Assembly (NCBI GenBank): GCA_010645155.1
Contig: JAAGOF010000257.1
Coordinates: forward strand, 197,173 to 261,172
Source of the DNA: Tigriopus japonicus
Lineage: Eukaryota > Arthropoda > Copepoda > Harpacticoida > Harpacticidae
Length of the DNA: 64,000 nucleotides
Direction: 5' to 3'
In this document: piece by piece, positions 21,501-33,200 of the stretch
Layout: each line of letters starts with the position of its first letter
How positions within the stretch are numbered: the stretch's first letter is position 1
Made by a program: the position numbers and the translations under genes
Notes under the pieces: generated by a model
Told to the model about the DNA's origin: nothing
Database searches by the model: none
Seen by the model: only the letters and a program-made list of their open reading frames with translations

Positions 21501-23183
21501 AATCATCATCTTCCTCTACCTGCTTCAAATCCAATGCCAACTCTCGAATCAACCAAACTAAAGCGGGAGCATTCAAATGATCAGTTCTCAACCACCAGCC
21601 CTTTGTGCCTCTTCCAATAAAAACCCCTGATCAAGGGACCGGTTCCGCTTAAAGAAACAATAATGTGCCATGGAAGCATGAGCATTCGCCCATCCTCCAT
21701 CGTTGTTTCTCCCAGGCGCCATTGCGCATCTTCCAATGTCCCTTTTCCCCCTCTCTTCTCCTCTCTCCAAAGTCAATGCAGCCTCTCTGTTCTCCCTTGA
21801 AAGAAGGCGAGGTCCACTTCCCATGTTCCAATGAGGTTGTGAGCCAGTGAGTGAAGAGCATCGACCAGGGAACGATGTAACTTTGTGGATTGCCACTGAG
21901 CGTGAAAGCATGTGGTTGGTCATAGTTCCACCTAGAACACGGTTGAAGCCCATTTTGTCATTGTAGCTGACAGCTACATCATATTCGTCTGAGTCATCGC
22001 TCATTGCATTCAATTTGGACAACATGGAACACGATCTCAATTTCACGAGCACTGCTTGAGATCAATGGTTCTGTATCATGTGGATAGACCGATTGAGGAT
22101 CCTCTCGGTACTATGACCAGCAGGCCAGGCAACAAACGGTAGGCCATGCGATTAAATTACGCTAATTTGAAGTCGGCTCAAAAACAGGTTGTGCCAATTA
22201 TTAACTGCAAAGCCGCATGTTGTTGCCGGAGAGCTCATTCAAACGGAGAAGGCTGTGAAAGAATTTTATGAGCCTTGAAAAAAAGTTTCTGCTAATGTCC
22301 CGAAGGAAACAAACCAAACAGACGCGATTGCTATATCCTTTTGCCATGAAGCGTTTCACAAAAATGCAGCAAATGCGCGAAAATTCTCCAAAATCCTAAG
22401 ATGGACCAACAAAGAAAAACATGGGATAATGAACTGATGCACCAATCGAAAATTGCCTTGGGCACGACAAGTAGTTGCATCAAGGTTCATATCGACTTAT
22501 TGGAAAATGAGTCCGAGGCGCCAAAATAACTTTTCTAGTTACCAACTTCGAAGTGATCAAACAGCTCATGCGATACAAATTCATTTGTTGTTTGATGGCA
22601 AAATCTAATTTAGTTAAATTGTGACACCTTGATTGATGATTTTGTTCTTTTCTATTAATATGACTTTCCGCAGTCATGAGTATTGTGTATGTTCATAAAT
22701 ATTTTAAAAGCCAAATGAGAAACAATTTTCCTTCCTTAAAAATGATTATCATCAAATATTTGTCAAAATATCTTACAGTAGTAACCCTTATCGCAACGAC
22801 TCTTGCAAGAGATCTACGTTAAATGACGGGCGATGGTTTCACAAATGACTAACAATAGGAAAAACTGAATTATGTGATCACTGGCCTCGGGCAAACCATT
22901 TGTTTTAGGGACCCCTGATATAGAGATTGGCCATCATAGGCTAACACATGGTGCCAATCATTCATTCTGATGATTGGTCAAGACGCAGCATCAACAAAAG
23001 GCAGATCTGACAAAAGTTTGATAACAAACCAGAGTGCATCTTATCTTCATTATACCGTAGATAGAGTTGTCAGTCATCTGAATGTGAGACATTAATTGAT
23101 GCTTGTTTTAACTCCGTACTAATTAAAAATTATTTTCACACAACAGGTAAATACTTTAGACATATTTGCAACAGACTTGATTC
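21501..23183. other. Intergenic, no supported gene
   Basis: One 154-codon minus-strand ORF (21588-22052) lacks any recognised domain and no splice pattern supports it. The rest is AT-rich single-copy-looking DNA. Confidence 0.35.
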
Positions 23184-23190
23184 CACTAAC

Positions 23191-23640
23191 CAAGAAGCAC
23201 TGGAATCATGGAGTGGGAGGCTAGCAATGAGAATAATGCTTTCCAGTAAGAACAATTCAATTACGTTCTTCTGCAAATGAGACCTTGCCTATGTTGACAA
23301 GAATACGTATTTCAATTTTCAGCTCAATCGAGCGTCGGAGACAAAAGTTATGCTCACTCAAAGTTCAGTGCAAATCCTACCGAGAATGAATGAATTAGCC
23401 CTTTTGTGGTAATCATTTTACCACAAAAGGGCGAGTTCATTCATTCTATGTTCTCTTCAGTACATAAGTTTGAGAGGGCATAACTTTTCACTCCGGCGTT
23501 CGATTGGGCTGAAATTTGAAATGCGTGTTCTTCTCAATGCAAGCCAGGTCTCAATTGCAGAATAACGCAAATGGTTCGTTTTTGCTGGAAATCATAATTC
23601 TCATTGCTAGCCTCCCACTCCATGGTTTCCGTGCTTCTTG
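23191..23640. mobile_element. Foldback (hairpin) element, TSD CACTAAC
   Basis: The whole 450 bp is a long imperfect palindrome from CAAGAAGCACTGG to its inverse, with a perfect CCCTTTTGTGGTAA stem at the centre (about 23398-23432). CACTAAC is present at 23184-23190 and 23641-23647. A diverged copy with its own 7-bp duplication is at 35478. No coding capacity. Confidence 0.85.
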
Positions 23641-23810
23641 CACTAACCAAACTTTGCTATCTCATGAGCTAAATAGCTTAGATGTTTTCTGAAAAGAAAA
23701 GTTTTCCTTTAATCATGAACCTTCCCTTCCCACATGTTGGAAGACATTGCATACTGTCCACATTACTTGGACTTCCATAGATTTTGCAAGCCATTATCTA
23801 CATTAGGGTC

Positions 23811-23885
23811 GCTAATTTGTTCTAAATGTCTATATTGTCTCTGGTCGCTAATTTGTTCTAAATATCTATATTTTCTCTGATCCCA
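23811..23885 (+). repeat. Two-copy tandem repeat, unit about 38 bp
   Basis: TCGCTAATTTGTTCTAAAT is followed by a TCTATATT block, then both are repeated with two or three changes. Confidence 0.75.
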
Positions 23886-24437
23886 AGTCTCTCTTTTCCT
23901 TTTTAACTCATGTTTTCTAAGTCTCTTTTCAAATATTTATTTTAGTTTCAATCGAATCCAAAATTGAATGCTTACTGAGAATTGAGCCATTTTACAATGT
24001 AGCATTGAATGGTGGCTGACCAACGTGACCTCAACAACCACACACTCTAGAAAAAAAGTCTCTTGAAAAGTAAAAAAAACAGAAAAAAGCCAGCTTTCAG
24101 TTTCTTGAAATTTTTCCGTAACGCTCTGGATTTCATAGAATTACTGAAATCTATTGGTCTGAATGTTGGATCAACGTCTCTCTTGCACAAAAACTGCTGA
24201 ATTTCCATGGGTGACGTAGATGGGGACGAAAACTAAAAGTATCCATATTAGAGTGGTGGACAGTTCCTCAAATCGGCACCAGAACACCACCTGGTTTTAG
24301 TGTTTCCAGTTTTTGAGGTGGTGACTTCCCTTCAGCGCCATTTAAGATAATGCAATATTCGACCATGCTAACTCTAATTGAGTGTTGGATGCAAGACGTA
24401 GAAAACAAAAATTCGAATAATTTCTGTTCGTAATGAG

Positions 24438-25311
24438 TAGGGACAGGAACTTAAGACGAATAAACCTTTTCGTCTTTTTTCGTCTTTATTCGTCTTTTTT
24501 ACCCTTATTCGTCACGACAAATTTATTCGTCTAATTTGGATTTTATTCGTCTTTTTTCGTCTAATCCGGCAATTTCACTCAACTTTTTTCGTCTAGTTAG
24601 TCAAAATTTGGAACTTTTCTTAGACTTGAAGATTTTTTCTCAAATTTGGAATCAAATTGACACTTTTAAAAAAGTTCAACGCCAAAACTTGGGCAACAAA
24701 ACATGATCCACTATTACATTTTAAATTGTAGAGTTTCCTGACACAAAGAAAGAAAATTGGATTGAAAAGGCTATCTGACTATTCAAAGAATTAATGTCAG
24801 CATATCTGCTTCTAAATATTGCTCTATTTAAAACGTTGAAATAAGGGCGGGTTCGAGCTCTTGGTTTTTTTAAATTTATGTTCCACTGACCATTTCTTGC
24901 TTATTCGGCACTTTTCCGTTTGTTAACTTTGTAGATTTTGCCATTTTGCGCAAGGGTGCAGCTGTTTCCCCTCAATTGGGCCACACATTTTGTCTACTTT
25001 ATGGGCAGCAGTTTTAATCCTCTTTACAGGCAATTCATAAGTCTTTTTTGCCACATAAGTCAGTTTTTTTTCGTCTTTTTTTTCGTATTTGTCAGGGTTT
25101 TTTCGTCTTTTTTTCGTATTTGTCAGTTTTTTTCGTCTTTTTTTCGTATTTGTCAGGTTTTTGTCGTCTTTTTTGTCGTATTTGTCAGTTTTTTTCGTCT
25201 TTTTTGTCTAATCGGGCAATTTTATTCGTCTTTATTCGTCTAATTAGGTAATTTTATTCGTCTTTTTTCGTCTAATTTGACAGTTTTATTCGTCTTAACT
25301 TCCTGTCTCTA
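24438..25311. mobile_element. hAT-like element with TTCGTC satellite ends, TSD GTAATGAG
   Basis: 874 bp with ends TAGGGACAGGAACTTAAGAC and its inverse (with small changes). GTAATGAG is perfectly repeated at 24430-24437 and 25312-25319. Both terminal regions consist of TTATTCGTCTTTTTTCGTC words, about 30 bp per unit on the right side (25060-25270). No transposase. Confidence 0.9.
25060..25200 (+). repeat. Tandem TTTTTTCGTCTTTTTTTCG units
   Basis: Four to five units of about 30 bp, each ending TATTTGTCAG. Open frames through it (Phe/Ser-rich) are compositional. Confidence 0.85.
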
Positions 25312-25914
25312 GTAATGAGTAATTTTGAGTTCAAAGTTTTGGAGAGACTGGAAGAGCTTTGATCATGGTAGTTTTTACAACGATTGTGGCGCAGCCTGAG
25401 CAGCCCACAAAGCTCAAAAATTGTGCCAGTCCTTTACACGTGTCTTATAGAGATGTGTTAGGATGGTCGAATAACTGACCACCAAAAAGGCAGAGCATTG
25501 CATTATCTTAAATGGCGCTGAAGGGAAGTCACCACCTCAAAAACTGGAAACACTAAAACCAGGTGGCGTCCTAGTGCCCATTTGAGGAACTGTCCACTTC
25601 TCTATAACATCAGCAACGACCTTAAGTCGCCAAACCCATATTACGTTGATTTCCACCCAATACGAAGCTAGTTTTTGGCAAAGTCTTGGGTCCTTTTCCT
25701 TGACAATTATCTTCTTGTGAGTGGCATCATTTAGCTTAAATGGCACCTATTTTTGCGAAATGATCCTTTTTGAAAAAACGATAGCCATCATAGAAACAGA
25801 GTTGACATGTGGCCAAAAAATGGCATCAAAAATTATGTTGTGGCAACCATGTTAGAAATCAACGCAAGATGGGCTTTGCAACGCTAAAGGCTTTATATAC
25901 AAAGAATCGCAAAG

Positions 25915-26527
25915 GTCTGGAATCGAAGGTCTTCTCTGATTAGAGGGTTCCTCGGGACCCACGTTCTGATTGGTCAAGCAACCCCTTGCGGCAGCGTGAC
26001 TAGATGCAGCTTGTCTTGGAAGCTTTCAGGCCTCAAAAAATCACCAATTCGTGGCTTCTAAATCAAGATTAACATATTGAGTGTTTCACGTGACTAAACA
26101 AGAGAGGCACCTACTAATTTATGAAGTTTTAGACATGAGATTGTATGAAAAAGTGGAAAGAGTCAACCCCTTTCTTTTTTTGGACACCCTGATGATCTCT
26201 ACTCCACATGAGATTGGGAGGGCAAGGATCTCAGTTGCTGAACAAAGGGTGGCACTTTACATGCCATTTCCAAATTGGCGTTTCTGGACTTTCTGTGAGG
26301 AAAAGAAAAAAATGCTCCAGAATGTTGAAATTTCTTTATGTCTTAACATGGCAATTTGTATCTGAAACATGTATCTATTGGATTGAAAGCCATTTAATCG
26401 CAATTTTCCTGGGACAATAGCTTTCAAGACATGCCACATCTAATCACGCTGCCGCAAGGGGTTGCTTGACCAATCAGAACTTGGGTCCCGAGGAACCCTC
26501 TAATCAGAGAAGACCTTCGATTCCAGA
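25915..26527. mobile_element. TIR element with about 90-bp near-identical arms
   Basis: GGTCTGGAATCGAAGGTCTT at the left is repeated inverted at the right, and the similarity runs on through GATTGGTCAAGCAACCCC to about 26005. The arms differ at few positions, so the insertion looks recent. I could not fix a TSD. The interior (about 430 bp) has no recognised coding region. Confidence 0.75.
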
Positions 26528-28145
26528 CCCTGCAACTTTGCTCTGAAGTGATGTTTGCAATCCAACACCTTTTTTCTATCGCCATTTGGCAATTTCGTTC
26601 AAATTCACTGGAGAGCCGCACCGTTTTGAGGGCCTCTTTGGGCTACGCGTCTGTTGAAGTTCGGGTCCTGTGGTGAGAGGTTCCTGTCTTTTGTAAACTA
26701 ACCAATCCAACATACAGTATTTTCATCAATCAGCGGCGCATCGTAAATCTTAAAGCTATTTTTGTTCAATTTAGAAGATGGCCCTTTACTTCAAGGTTCT
26801 TTGCTTAAGAACGAAGACCATCCTTTTGTGTAAAACAATGGGTCAAAAATGGCGTTTCTTCAAAGATTATCAAAGCATAGAGATGGTCCGAGGCACAAAT
26901 CCATTGTGTCTCATTCTTTTGTCCGATGCTCACCAATTCCTTCGATTTGGTCTAGAAAAGCATCTTCAAAGAAATGGAAAAGAGCCAAGGAACCGATGCA
27001 ATGGCTTGGGAACTAGTGTGTAGACACAAACCTTTGGATTGGGACTTCGAAATATCTGGACAAACGAGATGGCCCAGTTTTACATCAAGAGAAGAGAAGT
27101 TCCTCTAGGTAGGTTGATGATTATATTATCAACAACAGTCATTCAGGATTTAGTGGAAATGATCCTTTCATGTCCTCACAAAACGCCTCAATAAAGGAGC
27201 CCTTTTTTCTTGTCCAAACGTCCAATGTTGGCGTTAAACAAAGTAATCAATCACCATTGGAGAACCTTCAGCCTTGTGTGTTTTAAATTGTCAGATAGGG
27301 TCCAACGACTGACCACTTTACGGAAAATGATGGATCTAAAACACTAGGGAACTGTAACCTTATTTGATGCCAAGGAATGGCACTTGAGGTATCCCAAAAA
27401 TGGAAAAAACACCAATCCTTGGAGAGCCAGTATCTGAGAGAATATAAAAATCCTTCTCTGACAAAGTAAAGTCATATGATTGAAATTTTCTTATTCATCA
27501 GTTAATTTCACATCAGCAGACAAAACAATAAATTTTAAAGCATTTTTTTTGCTGCCCGCTCTCTCTTAAGAAATTGTGAAATACCGATTAGTACATTACT
27601 TAATTCGTAGTTGTAACAAGGCCATTTTCATGGGAGATTTTCATAGGAGAACAAATCACAATTCTTAAATTTCTATTATGATTATTGAAGTGCATTTTTG
27701 TGCAGTCCTTGGCCGAAGTAGACACTCCGGCAAATTGTTTTTTGTATAAACCTCTTAAACATCAGAAATGAAGAGAAAAAGATTATGAACGAAAAAAATA
27801 AAGACCGTCATTAGTTTGATTATGAAAATGAAAGTTTTGATTTCAACCATACAATTTCATTCTTTTTGGCCAAACCAAGCTAATCACTTCCTAACCAACT
27901 TTTTTGTAATTTGAGCTCAAGGTTGGCGCATTGGTTGGTGTCAAAAGTAGTGGGCTTTTGAAACTCGGTGTAGAGGAGGAGCGAAAAAGAACGAGCTTCC
28001 GCTCGTCTCAACAGATCTCGCACTTTTTGGCCCTGCCTGGCTTCAAGTAAAAAAAACAAAAGCAAGCAAATCTCTGATTAGGCTGAAAATGGAGGACATT
28101 TTTTTGAAATACAAAAATCAACTCCTCTAAAGTAAACTTGACTAT
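26528..28145. other. Intergenic, no supported gene
   Basis: Scattered ORFs of 60-81 codons only (for example 26778-27023), without family signature or splice support. Confidence 0.35.
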
Positions 28146-28432
28146 AGGTCGGTTGTTGAGGTAGTTTGGAAGTATAGTAGAAGTTCATCTGGAAGCATAG
28201 AAGAAGTATAAAAGTAGCACATGACGCGCAGTAGAAATAACCATGCTCGATCAAGTTCCGTTACATAAACTGTGTTTTTCAAAAGCAGTTGCGTTTTTCA
28301 ATCTCAGCTTATGTAACGAAACTTGATCGAGCATGTTTATTTCTACTGCGCGTCATGTGCTTCTTTTATGTTTCTTCTATGGTTCTAGATGTGCTTCTAC
28401 TAAACTTCCAAACTACCTCAACAACCGACCTT
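28146..28432. mobile_element. Hairpin MITE, arms about 120 bp
   Basis: AGGTCGGTTGTTGAGGTAGT at the left is repeated inverted at the right. The arms include GAAATAAACATGCTCGATCA-like blocks in both orientations, separated by a loop of about 40 bp. A partial copy lies at 63015-63170. A TA flank is possible on both sides. Confidence 0.8.
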
Positions 28433-29328
28433 ACGTTACTTTTTAAGGAAAATGTCAAAATTTGAGCAGAGCATGGTATAGTACGGTATTAGTTCTAGGT
28501 AAAGTTCTAGTATTTGAGCTCAAAAAGTCATTTTCAAATTGCAAAAACTTTTAAGACCACTCTTGAGATGCCAATGCAATGCAGAACAATTATTGAATTT
28601 TGTTTAAATGAGTCATGGGTAAACATTGTAAAATGTTACTTAAAACACACTTAAAAACAAATATAGGAAAATTTAGTTTGACAAAGTCTTTTCTGTACTT
28701 AAAATGTGTTGTTCTAAACTATTTTGGAAATCTATTTTGCGGATCTTTTTTGGACGGCCTTTTTGGTCAGTATTCTCGAAGGATCAATCATGAGGGTCAT
28801 TACATCAATTTAGACAAACGGATGAGTAGATTTCGACAATATTTTAGGTTGACACACCTACAAGCTTACTTGACAATGAAGATGAAGATAATGTTGAAGA
28901 AGATATGTTTTTTTTGCCCGTGACCTAATTGATAGAATTAAAAAACATAAGCTATATTGCATTTATACCTCAAAACTGGTCTCAAAAGTTTATGGAATTT
29001 GGAATTGAATTCTTGAGCTCAAATACACGCCGTGAGAGCCCATCGAACATTTGAAACCATTTGACCAATACAACCCACATTATAAAGCATTAGTTCCTCT
29101 ACGCACCTTTTGACAAATTAGTCAACTGTTGGGTCGAACGACCTTGACTCTTATTTTACATTAGACGATGTTCATTTATCTTCAAATATTTTCTGATGGT
29201 CCACACTGACACTTTGCGCACAATTCGTTTGAGGACATATTCGGAATTTTATTGACCGCCTTCTCCTTTTACGAGACTTCCTCCAAGCCCGAGGAGGTTA
29301 AGTTTAAAATATTACTTACCTACAACTT

Positions 29329-29405
29329 GCTTTATTGCCCTACAAATCACTTTATTACCCTACAAATCACTTTACTGCCCTACGAATCAATTCATTGCTC
29401 TACAT
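29329..29405 (+). repeat. Four-copy tandem repeat, unit about 22 bp
   Basis: Units built on CTTTATTGCCCTACAAATCA, the last two more diverged. Confidence 0.8.
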
Positions 29406-29701
29406 CTAGACTATTTTGCTGAAAGTTCATATCATACGCACAATAATTTGTACGTGTGAAGCCCCCATCTCTTTGACGAGGAATGATCCAATGTGGAATT
29501 CGTGGTAGACTTTTAGGCACTGAGTAGCCAACACACAAACTGATAATGGACTGACGGGAGGTGAACAAAGATCCTAAAGCCCGTATTGAGCAGGCAATGC
29601 ATGCAGGTCAGATAGTACGAATGTCCATGGTTGAACTAATTTTCAGGGTTGAAAAAATCGAAACGGAAGTCTCAAAAAGGATAAGTTGGTCAACAAAATA
29701 C

Positions 29702-29860
29702 CATATGCACCTGCAAAGGAAGGGAGTAATGGTCAAGATCCGACATCACTCGTTTCATTTTAATTGACGCCCCTTGGGCTGACGCCCTCGGGTCGCCAAT
29801 AAAATGAAACTCCCTCCGCCGGATTTTGGCCATTACTCCCTTTCTTTGCAGGTGCATAAA
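29702..29860. mobile_element. Small foldback element
   Basis: TATGCACCTGCAAAGGAAGG with its continuation to about 29755 is inverted at 29806-29858, with a GC-richer loop (GACGCCCCTTGGGCTGACGC) between. No TSD was fixed because another element abuts the right end. Confidence 0.65.
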
Positions 29861-29863
29861 TAG

Positions 29864-30025
29864 TAGTGATGCGACCAAATAAAAAATGCCGCCGTTTTTT
29901 ACCCACAGTTTATGTCTCTCCTTATTTTATGGAAGTCAGCTTGTGTTGCAGTTTTTGACCAAAAAACTACACAAGGGCAAATGTGGCAACACTTGGCCGA
30001 AAAACATTATTTGGTCGCATCAGTA
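29864..30025. mobile_element. hAT-like MITE of 162 bp, TSD ATAAATAG
   Basis: Ends TAGTGATGCGACCAAATAA and, inverted, TACTGATGCGACCAAATAA. ATAAATAG is perfectly repeated at 29856-29863 and 30026-30033. It sits at the very edge of the foldback at 29702-29860. Confidence 0.88.
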
Positions 30026-30291
30026 ATAAATAGTATTTGGAACCTCCCTTAGTTTGATTTGAAAGTTGAGCAAAACTGGCGACCATCTGGAATTTTTCCC
30101 AAAGGAGTCTCCTTCTATGATCATAAGACCATATTTACGGTTTTAACTTATCTTCATCCGACAGAAACCATGATCGAACGACAATCTTTACCATAATTTA
30201 CTCGTCGATCCCTCGCAAACCAACCGTGTTTTGATCCTAAATCATTCTCGAGCCACATCTACAAAAAAGAATGGTTTTTTCTACTTTTCAG

Positions 30292-33200
30292 ACCAAGCTT
30301 AACTCGCGCAGAGACGATAGAATCTTGCAACTCGGATGATTTAGTGACTGTCCTCGAAGTGCACGATCGCAAACCTTACAAAATTATGGACCGGAGTCGA
30401 GAAATCAAGAAAGGTGTCATGGCAGAGTCACTTGCCGAACTCATTGAGCGTGGTAAGCCCAATGTCCGACGATAAAAGTACCTGGTACTTAACACTAGAC
30501 TCTTGAAAACTTCATATTCAAGTCTATGGTCCCCACATGAAAGTTTTCTGTTGGTCGAATGTTATCTGCATGCACTAATTTAGGTTGTTCGAGCACAGTA
30601 AAGCATAGTAAAAATAGACCTGCTCAAGTCTCAAGACAGCATAGGCTGACATTTGAAGGCAGCTTATATACTAAATCAAAACTCCTGCATGGCAATTTTG
30701 ACAACTTTAGTATACTCTCGCAATTAGAATAGCGCAAGGTCTAGCGCTATTCTAACTATAAGAATAGCTAAAGTCCATGAGCTTATAGACTTTAGTTTTG
30801 TCCCATCCTTAAAAGCAACCCATGTTGGGATACCCAACAGTCCATTTCAACCCAAAGTTCTATCCTCCTCTCCTTGAGGGACAAATAAAAGACACTGTGC
30901 CAACTGTAACAAAATTTTCATCAATATTATGATCTTATCCATGTCCAAGGGCTCCAACAACAGGATGTGTAGAAAACAACTTCTATTCCTTAATGCTTCG
31001 GAATTTTTTAAACTGCAGCTTTGAAAAAAAAAAATCTTAATAAAACTACATGATTACAGCCGGATTTTTTTTGTCATAATTCTAGCCCGAGATCTTTTTT
31101 ATTTGGCTGTGAAGCAGAAATCCTAGACGTTTCATAGAGTAATTTCAGCTGATGGTTGTGTCAGCTGAAATTACTCCTTGAAACGTCTCGGATTTCTGCT
31201 CCACAACAAATTGTAGAAAAAAATCCTGGGCTATACTTATGACAGTCCTAAGAAGTCTACACTTACCGCTGCCGCCGACCCCGTAAATCGAAAGCTATAG
31301 ATAAAGATGGTTCATTTCGTCAAAGATGGAGTGTATATCGGTACATGCGGAAATGTTACTTCCTCAAAAGGATCGGTTTATCATCTTTTTTTCGACGAGC
31401 ACTCGTCGTGAGTCCACCTAACTTTCTTTGAGACTTTAAAATGGAGAGCTCTAAGAATCATAAAAAGAAAGTTGCCCGTTTCTAACCTCTTTTGGTGCTT
31501 CTTCATGTGTTTTCTTATTGACCTTCTAACGTGAAGAACCAACTTTGTACCGCAATCTCCAGCCTTCGATGAGAACCATTTTTTCAGGCCAGTGTGGAAA
31601 TAAGGTAGACTACGTTCACACGCTTGAAGAGTATAACATTCGGCAATGAAATGTTCAAAGGAGATTCCACGCTTCTTACACCCTTCAATAGGTAGTGTCA
31701 AATTATTTCTCTTTGACCTGAAAGTACTTTCAACTTATTTGAGCCTCACTTTGACCTTTGACGACTCAACTTTGATCCTGTCGGCATCAGCCTTTTTTCC
31801 TCCAAAACTCCTCTTGGTTCCATTGACAAGTCTAATTTTTTATATTCTCATTCTTGAGACCGACACCTCACCAAACAATAGAAAAATGCCGATCTATGTA
31901 CAGAGAGATATGGTAACAAAGAATCATTTGTTTAGACACCCTGGTACAGGATAAAAACATTACTTGTTACTTTTAGGAGTTATTACGTTGTATAGAAGAA
32001 ACCAAATAATCCTTTTCTCTTTAGTTATACCTAGAGCAGTTTTACCTACTGTATCTTTGCCTAATGAGAGCTATTGAGCATCTTCAATGAGAACCAGAAA
32101 ATCACTGCTTTAAGTAACTTTCCATAAAAGAAATTAGGACTAAAAAACAAGGCTGTTAAACTGGCCTTTTTGACGAGTCACACTCTGTGTGACTGTTAAT
32201 TGAGATCCACGTCTGCCATGCTTCCATCTATGTTAACGAACACTAGAGCACTCCACATCAATCGTTCATTTCCAATGAAAGTTTTCTTACCCAATTTCCC
32301 AAGGGTATTTCAAATTGTGAAACACCTCCCAACAACGGATGCCGTCTTTCACTAACTAACTAAGAATGGTAGGAACCACAAAGGCCACTAAACCAGTCGT
32401 GGATGCTATCCATCTCTCTTGCAATAAGTGCATGCACTTACCTTACGAAGTTTTCCTTGCTTCACGTAGATCATTTTGCACCTCCAAATGAAATGAGGTC
32501 TCTTTCAACGGCTTTTCTTACAACGTAATGGAATGTCAAATTTGAAGTGTTCTCAAAGTGCGTATGTGCGTGGAAAAGACTGTCAAGATGCGCTGAAGGC
32601 TCTAAAGATGGGTTCAAGCCAAGTCCAATGGCACCATGGACCTTTTGCAATCAGCCAGTATTCAGCCTTTTCTCAGTGATGACACGACAAAATGGGATAA
32701 TGAGATATTCCCTTCACAGAAAGTCTTTTTCCTGAACTTGGTCGGGCAACATTTCTTCTGATTGGACTGAATCAAGTTTTTACCAGACTCCTATGAATCA
32801 TTGAATTATGGAACGACTCGAAAAAATCCGATAAAAGTTTGGAATCAGACACATATGAGTAGATTTCCTTGATTGGCAAAAAATAAGAGCTCGAGTTTTT
32901 CGTTGTGTTGGAAAGACAGCGTCATTTTCGCCTTTTTCCTATCGAACTATATTTCATGGAAAAGGGACGTTTTATCTTTATTGGACCACTTCCTCTTGGG
33001 ATCTTCGGCAAGTTTTCCAACCATCCATTCCATAAATCTTATTTCGAGGAAAATATGAAATGCTTAGCTGATTGTGAGATTTAGAGAACAATTACAATCT
33101 CAAAGGAATTTCTGTCAGGTGCCAAAGGGAGAAAAAGAAATTGTTTTCAATTAGTTTGGAAGGAATTTTGATTAAAGAGCTCATATTATCCAAGTGAGTA

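Larger units (their letters stand above)
24249..25604. mobile_element. TIR element (TAGAG ends) split by a nested hAT element
   Basis: Inverted arms of about 110 bp (24249-24360 and 25495-25604) begin TAGAGTGGTGGACAG and TAGAGAAGTGGACAG. No clean TSD was found (ATCCATAT against TAACATCA), so the ends may be eroded. The 24438-25311 element is inserted in its centre. Confidence 0.65.

Noticed and set aside
21588..22052. 154-codon minus-strand ORF
   Set aside because: No domain, uneven composition and no splice or neighbour support; not reported as a gene.
25048..25251. Phe/Ser-rich ORFs
   Set aside because: Produced by the TTTTTTCGTC tandem repeat.
25060..25270. Regularly spaced repeats resembling a CRISPR array
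   Set aside because: Spacers are not unique, the DNA is eukaryotic and the array is part of a hAT-like element.
26778..27023. 81-codon ORF
   Set aside because: No domain, no supporting splice sites and no repeat of it seen in the window.
31381..31701. 106-codon minus-strand ORF in the Drep-like intron
   Set aside because: No recognisable family and length is within chance for this much DNA.
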